From the NCBI GenBank assembly GCA_033398695.1, contig CM065801.1, forward strand, positions 109,082,670 to 109,146,669: DNA of 64,000 nucleotides, written 5' to 3'. Positions 55,453 through 64,000 of the stretch are shown in pieces (the stretch's first letter is position 1; each line of letters starts with the position of its first letter). Origin of the DNA: Orobanche coerulescens (Eukaryota; Streptophyta; Magnoliopsida; Lamiales; Orobanchaceae). A program made the translations under genes and the position numbers. The notes beneath the pieces were generated by a model. It was given only the letters and a program-made list of their open reading frames with translations. It ran no database searches and was not told where the DNA came from.

Positions 55453-58400
55453 CCCTTGGGGTGTTTGATTGTGTTCTTGAGGTATGTTGAGCAATTTTAC
55501 ACCTTACTTAGGATTCTTGATGTTATTAACATTGTTTGCTTCATATTACGATGAATATGGTAGAATTGTTGTGGTTCTTGATGACGTATGAAGTGTATAT
55601 TGAAGAAGAGGATGATATATATATGTATTGATCGGAATATGAGAGGAATTTGATAGATTAGAGGTTAGATAACACATTGGACTATGATATCCTGATGATT
55701 ATGAATAAGTGATGTTAATTGGATATGATTAATTCATGTTCTTGAAGAATTCTTGAATTATATGATGAACATATGTAAGGTGTTGCTATTTTGGATATGA
55801 ATATGGAATATCCATATCTAGAAACAAGCTATGCGATTGTTGGTGTAATATCCGTATAGGAGTACGAATATGATTATGAGTTTAATGAGATTATTATGGT
55901 AATTATCGGTAATTGGTTTTTACTATGAGTTTACAAGGATGAATCTTGTTAATCCGTAATTAAGATTGAAGTCGGAATCAAGAATGTTGAGACATTTTTT
56001 ATAATTGATCGATTATCGAATTTCGGCTTGTATTCGTATTGTTGAGTTGAAATGGTTTGGTTTCATATATGATCGAGATATCGATGAACCGTTGAGTTTG
56101 ATTAGTTTATTATATCAGTTGTTGATTGTTATCGAATGTATTGTTAATTGATTATTGCATTAGGTTGCGATAAGTGATTGTTGATTATTAAACGTTGTGA
56201 TGCGATCGAGATTGGAGGATGCATGGATCGCCTTGGTTGAGGCTAAGAAGCTTGTAGATGCAGTCGATAGGATTGGTAATGGCTTCATCGTATCGGTATC
56301 AAGGTAAGTTATGCTTTGCTCAGTTCATAATGTTTAGTAAATGATTTTGATTTCATTTCATTTATGATTCATGTAGCAACGATATCATGAATATGAATTG
56401 TAGGGATGATGGTATGTATATTGTGCTTTGGATTTAGTTAAATCATCATGTATAAGATTTAAAGATGTCTGCGAAAACGGAGATGTGAAGTATCTTTGAT
56501 CTATAATATGAAATGCTGGATACTGAGGACAGTTTCTCGTGACGATATTGATCTCGAGGTGGTGGTTTGTTGATAGGTATGAACTGTACTTCATTATAGA
56601 CTATTCGTATAATTGTGTACTTGTTCAGGGATGTTGGTCGTGGAAGGGTTAGTGTCTCCGGCTTTTAGGTAATTTAGTATTGCTGAATTATGATAATTAT
56701 CATGTTGCATTGTTGTATATGTGTGTGTTGATATTTCATGTGATGAGTGTGCACCATTGTTTGGTACATTTTGTGATATGCTCTTTCTTTGGACTGTAAT
56801 TTTATTGGGCCGATGTGTTGGGGATAAAACCTGAATGGTACCCATGTGGAAATGTGTTGAGGGATAAGACCAAAATATAGCACCCACGGTCCGGAGTATT
56901 CCTGTGTAGATGCTTCCGTGACCCTTGGCTACGGCCTTAGGAGTTTATATGATAATGTCTGGAGTATTCCCAAGTAGATACTTCCGTGACCCTTGGTTGT
57001 GACCTTGGGAGTTTATGTGCTAATATTATATGCATTATTGAGCATTCTGTGAACTAATTTCTGACGGGAACACGATATTTTGGTCGTGTCGAGCTTTCAT
57101 TGTCAAGCTATCGTTGCTCACTAGGGAAGTCTTCTGATCCTTATTGGGTATGCATTTCTTCTATTTTCGTTGTCATGTTGTCTCATGACATATCTGGAGT
57201 CAGATACGTACTGATCGGTCATGTGTAGGATTTTCAGGGCAGGCACATGTTGCCATGTGTTCGTTTCAACCTCACATTGAGCTGTGCACACGAGACGTAC
57301 TTCGTGAGACTGATTAGACACAAGACCAGACGTGTATTCGATCGATACCCATGGGTGGCTTGTGCACGGACATATTTCCGGATCGGGCATATCGTGACGT
57401 CCATCTTGAGTCATATTGATTGGTCGTTCATAATCCATGTATGGTCGGATATGTTCGATAGACGGTTTGTCTTCGAGATCCCATATATGTGATTTATATA
57501 TGTTTGACGATTTTATTCTCTCGTGTATTTGTCCTTGTGGTCCTTTATCGATCTTGTCGGAGTTTACCATGTTGTTGGTATTCTCGTTCGCGATTGATCC
57601 TTTATTGATACTGTTTGGAGTTTACCTTATCGTTGGTATTCTCGGTCGTCGTTGATCCTTTATTGATACTGTTTGGATTTTACCTTATCGTTGGTATTCT
57701 CAGTCGTCGTTGATCCTTTATTGATAATGTTTGGAGTTTACCTTATCGTTGGTTTTCCCGGTCGTCGTTGATCCATTATTTATACTGTTTGGAGTTTACC
57801 TTATCCTTGGTATTATTGGTCGTGGTTGGTCCTTTGTTGATCTTGTGTGGAGTTATCATGTCAATGATATTCTTAGTTGATACATTGGTTGTCTATTATT
57901 ATTGCTTGTGTGAGCATTCATACTTTTATCGGTATCCGGGACTTGTTATTATTTCGGGGCAGTTGGTCTACAGAGGTATCATGTATTATCGTTTTTATCA
58001 GAATCGAGATTCGATTGTGCAATCCAGTGGACGGAATTGAACATGGACTGATTATTCCATTTGGAGAAATATTTTTGTTTTGATAATCCTGGCATTGATT
58101 GAATACAGTACAAATGGTTATTTTTGAATTCATTCGTCACTTGAGAATGCGAAGTGTGGATTGAGATAAAGGTTGATTTGATATGAGTTACAACGAATTT
58201 TCAAGGTTGCTACGGTAAGAGTATGTTGGAAGTATTCTTACCTTGTAGCCATTGATATGAAATTATTATGTTGATGTGATCATTATCATTGTTGAGTATT
58301 GTGGCTGACCCCGTCGTGGGCTTTCTTTTTAGGTTCTTGGGATATCGAGCTTGTAGCGGTCGTCAAAAGGTGAGCTTCCCGGGTGATACTGGCTAACTTC
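55453..58400 (+). mobile_element. Chromovirus-like LTR fragment (R/U5 part), plus strand
   Basis: It resembles the downstream part of the Tekay LTR at 26336. 'gagctgtgcacacgagac...gtgagactgattagacacaagacc' near 57280 parallels 28405-28455, and 'gctgaccccgtcgtgggctttc' near 58305 parallels 28617-28640, including the following 'gggtgatact'. The U3 with its array and TATA is missing, cut at 55452 by the minus-strand chromovirus. The right boundary is approximate. The frames here (for example 57121-57570 minus) have no recognisable domain. Confidence 0.55.
57536..57882 (+). repeat. 58-bp tandem repeat, about six copies
   Basis: Units starting 'ttgatcctttattgatactg' begin at 57594, 57652, 57710 and 57768, with more diverged copies at 57536 and 57826. 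Period is exactly 58 bp. The repeat lies inside the LTR fragment; the Tekay LTR at 26336 lacks it. Confidence 0.88.
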
Positions 58401-60864
58401 TCTTAACAGTATTCTTCCTGCTCGCCACTGAACTGCCTGAAATATCTTTTATTTGATTCTCAACTACACTAACTTGCAGGACGAATCTTTCATATTATAC
58501 TCGATTGACTCCAAACTAGATCAAGTTCAACTGAAAATGAGAATTCAGTCAAAAGTTTTTAATAAACAAGAAGGCACAACTACAATGTCACATACCATGC
58601 AAGCACCGGAATGTCAGCAGCTACATTTTCCGACTGTCGCCAACAACGAGACAACAACCTCATCTTTACCTGATATGTATGAATATTTAATATATCACAC
58701 CTCAAATATTAACTATGACAATTAAAATTCACTTCGCTCTCTTAACAAATGTTGCATTATTTGTCAACACATACCACACATTCTATTAAAATCTCTACAC
58801 CGCAAAAAAATGAAACAAAACCCCTCCCATCAACAACCAAAGGTAATTTCATATTAATATCTTCTGGTCATATACAATCACTAAATATATATTAACACAT
58901 CCTTTTTATTTCAGAACATCCTCACCCTGACGTACACATAAACACATCATATCGCGGACGAGCATTGAAAGCAAAAAGATTCGAGTGAATCAACTTTGAT
59001 GTCTACCTGTATATTCCGACCGTATATTCAAAGTTCTGCTTCAAGTTCATGCAAACAAAAAAATTGTTAGAAATATACAATCAACCATGAAGATCCCTTA
59101 CGTACGTTATCTATGGACGGCTTCGAGGTTTTTGTTCTTTATTTCTACTGTGAATAAGTGTTTCCTGAGTTAGTTGTGGTATGATTAGGTTTTCTTTATT
59201 TCCGCTTCTGCTCTTTTTGCTATATTAAGATAGTTCTTTTTTCCTGAAGAGACCTGCCTCTATCTGAAATACAGTGCTGGTGTTTTCTTTCTGCAATTAT
59301 TTCCACTTTCTATTATTGTTCATTAGGCATTTAATGTTATGTAAATTGTCGGTTTATCCTTCGAAATGTAAGATTAAATTAGTTATGTTATTTCTTCATA
59401 TATCTTTTTGGTGCTACTGATAATGGTGATTTCGACTTATTAACTTTAAGGAGTAAGCAATTCAACCTATGTTATTTCTTCATTTGTATTTTTATTTTTT
59501 GTAATATGAATTATTATTGATGTTACGTTATTGCTCCCAGATGAAATTTTCTCCGTGTTGCTATGTTTATTGTACTGCCTCACAAGTTGTGTACGTCATT
59601 GACTTGACATTTATATGTATATTACTTGAATCATCATTCTCTTGTCGGTTAGGTTATATCATTTATTTATAGATAGATTACATGCCTTGCAGTAGAAATG
59701 GTTGATTTTGTACTTTTAGCATGTTACATGAGTTTTATCTCCTCAACACAACCCCTTTTTCATGTAATTGACAGCACATTTCTTCGTTTACTGTTCGCTC
59801 GCCCAGCCATCGCAGAGGTTTGGTTGTTTCAAATTAGGATTTTTTTTGGTCTTTGCGTTGTATTTTCCGCTCTTTCTTTCTCTTTTTTTGCTTCGGTTTG
59901 TTTCGAGGGGATATTTTTTCGATTTTTTTGGTGTTCTTTCTTGTTCTATATTTTTGGTCGCCTTTGTTCAGCTATGTACTTGCCTATATTTTATGTCTCT
60001 TGTAATTTCTATGTGTTGCGGAGGGGAAATTTTTTCGATTTTTTGGTGTTCTTTCTTGTTCTGTAATTTTTTTTTCCGCCTTTTTTGGCTATCGATTGAC
60101 AGTCCAAACAGTGTGAACCTTAATACAATGTGGGCATCTATTGTCTTGATAACTAAAATCGATCCCCAAAACTTGAATGCCTACGTTAAAGCATTTTTAT
60201 TAGAAAGACATTTCACATATTTGAATGCCTTAACTGGATAGAATCTTATCTCATTTGTTGGGTTATGAATGGACCATGAGATTTTTTTAAATGCCTCAAT
60301 AGGATAGAATCTTGTCTCATTTGTTGGTTTTTCACTAGCTTACATAATTTTTTCGAGTATGTTGAAATGTGTATGTATGTATACATATATAGCCATATAT
60401 ATATCTATTAAATGTGTCTCCACTATGAAATTGGTCTTTTTTATACCTAATGTACATTTACAGCCTATTTTGTTCTGGTAATATAAACATTATATCATCT
60501 CATTGCAACATGCATGTGAAACTACTATTAAACTTAAATGTTAAGTGAATGCTTGTTACAAAGCAAAAGTATCAACAGAATCTAAGTTGTGCAACACATT
60601 TACATAAATTAGACAGCGGAGTCCATTCATTTGATGCATTTCACATAAAATGGCAATTTTTATTTAACTTGAAATATACTTATAGTAGCCCTGTTCCTGA
60701 TCAAATTTATATAAGTTCATATTAATTGCAATTTAATTACTGGGAAAAATGTTGAGCGCAAAAATGGATCGTATTTCAAACAATATATGATCTACATAAC
60801 AATAATTACATAATGAACATTAATAAAAAGTGGTCTAGGTATTGCTATAACATCATTTTACAAA
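58401..60864. other. AT-rich region, no recognised gene
   Basis: No family can be assigned to the frames here. 58453-58725 encodes a Thr/Ser/Gln-rich stretch without a known domain. 59698-60066 and 59768-60241 are Phe/Leu-rich only because the DNA is T-rich. Two direct repeats occur: 'ttttcgattttttttggtgttc'-type blocks at about 59905-59950 and 60020-60065, and 'gatagaatcttatctcatttg' blocks at about 60235 and 60303. Confidence 0.5.
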
Positions 60865-61024
60865 ACATCTGTAATATCCGAATTAATTATTGAGTATTTC
60901 ATCTGTAATTGAACCGTGTATTATTTGGATTTGTGATATCGATAGTCGAAGTATGATATTTCTCGTATTCATACCCATGTGCATGATAATATCAACATAT
61001 GTATTTTCACATGCAAACATGTGA

Positions 61025-61436
61025 TAACGTACCCTACGAAGTGAGCATAGCGTACGTTATGTGCCAAGATTAGCGTACGCTACGAATGAAGTGTAGCGTA
61101 CGTAAGGCAGCCAATAACTGAGTAGGGTGGCTAGCACATGAGCCAGCTGGTGGTGGGCTCGGCCAGATCCTTACCAGATTCGCACGGCATGAACCTGTAC
61201 AGTTTTTAAGTCAACGGGTGTTAACGTGCGCTAAGGAATGTAACTAGCGTACGCTAATAGGTGTTGCTTACGTACGTAACTTAATGGTGTAGCGTACGTA
61301 AGCGAGTAAAAATGGGACAGTAAGCTATCATTGGACGATAGCATACGCTAAGTGTATCATCATAGCATTGCGCTAAAAGGATTACGTACGTTAAGCGTGA
61401 AGGCTATCGTATGTAAATTCAGAAACATTATAAATG
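61025..61436 (+). promoter_or_regulatory. CGTACG palindrome array plus TATA box in solo LTR
   Basis: CGTACG-type cores are centred at 61030.5, 61053.5, 61076.5 and 61099.5, then 61227.5, 61250.5, 61273.5 and 61295.5, then 61344.5, about 61369, 61387.5 and 61410.5. The first cassette has exact 23-bp spacing; the second 23, 23 and 22. TATAAAT starts near 61429. Full palindromes such as TTACGTACGTAAC and TAGCGTACGCTA are intact. Confidence 0.8.
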
Positions 61437-62203
61437 GGACAGCACCCCATTTCATTTTGTTTACATTTTCTACACTTGTCCTTCACTCTTGAAAGTCCAG
61501 AGAGCCTCCCCCTTCATCATTTATACCCATAGACCATTTATACTTGATCTTTGGAGTTTTGGATATCACTCTTGCTTGATCATTGAAGTGGAGAAGCACC
61601 TTGGTTTGGCACACAAGCAACCGGAGTTGGACTCTACCTATTTACTCGGTGTTTTCTTCATCTTATGCTATATCCAACCTTGGATTCGTGTTCTTAAGGA
61701 TGTTATGATCACACAACCGAGAATATTGGACTCCATATATTATTTATACAACCAAACATCATGTTTAGAAGTTGGGATGATTATGCTTAAGTTATCATTA
61801 TTGAGAACATCATAGATGGAATCCTGTTATGTCAAATGATAAGAGTAATGTTCTGAGATTGATTATCCGTATTGAATAGTGTTTCCATGATGGTCGATGA
61901 TTTAGTGTTGGTATCACTTTTGCTAAACGGAATTAGATGAAGGATCACCAAAGGTTGAAGTTGAATTAGTAAATTAATCTTCATGATGAAGCTGGAATAT
62001 ACTGATGATATTGGTAACTAGAGTATCAACCTCAGAATAACCGAATTACGTAAGAGAATTTGTAATCAATATTTGGAGTATGACATCATGATGATATGCT
62101 TATCCTTGAAGTTGAAAGACATTGAACATCATAAGATCATTCAAGTTTACATACGTGTATGATGTTAAAGTACGTTAAACTCTGAGAATTTCATATGTCG
62201 AGT

Positions 62204-62460
62204 CAGTCGTCTGATCAGGGAAGATACTGTCAGATGCATGTTTAGCGTGCGATAGGCTATGTAGCTTACATACGCTAGCGGGCAGAATTAACGTACACTA
62301 CATTTGGTACGTAACGTACACTATATCATCAGACGAGCAGTCGTCTGATCATAGAGGAACAATCAATGCATGATTAGCGTACGCTAGACTTCATAGCTTA
62401 CGTACGCTAATGAGCAGGCTTAACGTACGCTACGTTGTGTACGTAACGTACGATACGCAG
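62204..62460 (+). repeat. Duplicated ~132-bp block with two four-palindrome cassettes downstream of TATA
   Basis: Two tandem blocks, each starting 'cagtcgtctgatca', contain cores at 62248.5, 62271.5, 62294.5 and 62317.5, and at 62380.5, 62403.5, 62426.5 and 62449.5. Every spacing is exactly 23 bp and the cassettes are 132 bp apart. The second cassette is more intact; the first shows CpG-decay variants. Confidence 0.85.
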
Positions 62461-63399
62461 ACCAGACAGGATACATTATGTTGAACTTTCGGCCGTAGTT
62501 TGGATTGCTAGATGTTCGTACGTTAATTACTCGATGTGAGATGAACTCTATATTATTTCTTCTGTTTTATGTCCGAATCTTACTACGTGATTGATCGAAG
62601 GGGCGACCTTCGAGTGTATTGATATTCGTCGAAGTTTTATTCTTGTCATCAAGTCAACGCAAGTACTTTAATTGTTTTACGTATTGATGTTATACATATT
62701 GTCGTGCATATATGTCGTTGTTGTATGTCCACCTCGTGTTGCTCCGACGGGATCATCGGGGGATCTATGCTAGCGTGCGCTGGATCATTGGACAGGTTTT
62801 TCCACCACGGGTTGGTCTGGCGGGATAATCATGGGATCTAGGCAGTGAATGATGGATCATCGGAATTACCATGTGTATGTTGTGACGTCATGTTGTGATT
62901 ATCATTTGTGTATGATATTTATAAATTTCTTGGACGAAGAGGCTTGTTAGTATTTTGTCATTTATGTTAGTTTTGTTCTTCGTGAATCGTTGAATAATAT
63001 GTCGTGGTACTTGTGCTAGCATCGTTGTGCTAACCCCTTCGGAGTGAACATTTGTTTATGTTAAGGATCCAGGAGAGCAGGAAAACAACCACTAGAACTA
63101 CATCACGACGAGGGTGCAGAGTGATGTTCCGACCGGGTTTAATTGTTTGATGTTTGTGTTGTTTTAAATAGTACTCGAGTACGTTGTCAGTTGTGATGTT
63201 GAATTTGGTTATGTATTAATATTCTTCATTTGGACGGTTGTATTTTCTGTATTGGCTCAGAACTGTTGTATTTTATTTCAGTTACTTTCATATTTTGGTA
63301 TCTGTTATTGTCTTTTCATTTTTTCAGCCTTGTAAATTCTTATGTAAATGATTTACGGCGCTGTAATGTTCCTGAATATATCGGGGGTGTTACAACATC

Positions 63400-63840
63400 T
63401 AAATTTGAAAAAATCTCGTTTAATTTTTTTTTCTTATTTAAAAATCTGCAATTTCTAAAATCCAGGTTATAAATGAATATAAATTAATAAAAACATATAA
63501 CAAACTCACAAAGTATATGAAATATCCCCATTAAAATTTTACTTTCACGTTTTCCTTCCTTTATTATAATTGCACGTATTTTCAAAATAACTGTAACAAT
63601 ACTTGCATAATGAACATTAATAAAAAAGAATATTCAGGAATCCGCTAATTCTAAAATCCAGATTATAACTGAATGTAAATTAAAAAAAAAACATATAACA
63701 AAATTACAAAGTATATGAAATATCCAAACTCCACATCATTGCATATCCACAAATCTTCATCAAAATTTTACACTAACGTTTTCCTTCCTTTATTATATTT
63801 GCACGTATTTTTAAAATAACTGTAGCATATACAATATAAG
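63400..63840. repeat. AT-rich direct repeat, ~197-bp unit, two copies
   Basis: A block starting 'tctaaaatccaggttataa' near 63455 recurs as 'tctaaaatccagattataa' near 63652, and both include 'ttttccttcctttattata' and 'gcacgtatttt'. A 'cataatgaacattaataaaaa' phrase occurs at 63608 and also at 60812 on the other side of the solo LTR. No gene. Confidence 0.75.
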
Positions 63841-64000
63841 TATCTAAAATGAATTTATTCTACTAATATAAAATTAAAATAATAATAACAAACATAAAAC
63901 AACATATATGGACAAAAAACTAGTATATATATACACACACACATTGACACACTTCTCACCATGCATACACATGCACACACAGCATCACCCTCTTTTAGCT
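63841..64000. repeat. Low-complexity AT/AC-rich end of window
   Basis: A run of A/T-rich sequence followed by TATATATACACACACACA and scattered ACAC motifs. Nothing else is recognisable. Confidence 0.6.

Larger units (their letters stand above)
60870..63394 (+). mobile_element. Solo LTR of a Tekay-like chromovirus, TSD ACATC
   Basis: 2,525 bp, TGTAATATCCG...GGGGGTGTTACA, flanked by perfect 5-bp duplications ACATC at 60865-60869 and 63395-63399. No internal region is present, so it formed by recombination between the two LTRs of a complete element. It carries the palindrome array and TATA box, plus a second pair of palindrome cassettes downstream of the TATA. The frame at 61489-61815 lies in the transcribed part and has no known domain. 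Confidence 0.9.

Noticed and set aside
58453..58725. Host gene or Helitron-captured exon
   Set aside because: Thr/Ser/Gln-rich translation with no recognised domain and no splice or neighbouring exon support.
59698..60241. Phe/Leu-rich frames that look like a membrane protein
   Set aside because: Composition follows T-rich DNA with internal direct repeats; no family resemblance, no start context and no codon bias.

Overview
This is a stretch of plant nuclear DNA, most likely from a eudicot with a repeat-rich genome. I recognise almost no host gene. The 64 kb is a stack of LTR retrotransposons (Ty1/copia and Ty3/gypsy), some nested and some truncated, with scraps of CACTA, Helitron and LINE elements. 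The LINE fragment and the chromovirus LTRs remind me of Asteraceae repeats, but that is only an impression. The one host-gene piece is a lone last exon of a mitochondrial GUF1/LepA (EF4) translation factor at 46071-46238.

Layout. 1-1888: minus-strand gypsy-type LTR running off the left edge. 1889-4407: plus-strand LTR of similar type inserted in it. 4408-4607: CACTA terminus. 4608-16822: Sirevirus-like copia element with gag, pol and a third (env-like) ORF; its 3' LTR is truncated. 16823-18047: spacer with a 109-bp non-autonomous Helitron and a LINE 3' end. 18048-25362: minus-strand copia element, TSD AATCC. 26336-45950: Tekay-type chromovirus, TSD GTTTA, split by a minus-strand Athila-like element at 29355-38406, TSD TCAGA. 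The Athila-like element keeps gag-protease and an extra ORF but has no recognisable reverse transcriptase or integrase. 46071-46238: GUF1 exon. 46893-48230: LTR-like segment. 48231-48562: CACTA TNP2 transposase fragment. 48564-55452: second chromovirus on the minus strand without its 3' LTR. 55453-58400: R/U5-like LTR fragment. 60870-63394: solo LTR, TSD ACATC. The rest is AT-rich DNA with short direct repeats.

How the parts work. The copia elements follow gag-PR-INT-RT-RNaseH order; the chromoviruses follow gag-PR-RT-RNaseH-INT-chromodomain. All coding regions carry stops or frameshifts, so none can act alone. The Athila-like derivative would depend on enzymes from elsewhere.

Most interesting observation. 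At least five different LTRs carry arrays of short CpG-rich palindromes just upstream of the TATA box. The Athila-like element carries one in its LTRs and another in front of its extra ORF. Palindrome sequence differs between families (TTACGGCCGTAA; TTACGTACGTAA/TTAGCGTACGCTAA; TTAGCGCACGCTAA; GCCGCGGC), but centre-to-centre spacing is repeatedly 20-24 bp, interrupted by gaps mostly of 42-65 bp. In two LTRs the unit is four palindromes exactly 23 bp apart. This looks like a shared promoter grammar with exchangeable motif sequence.
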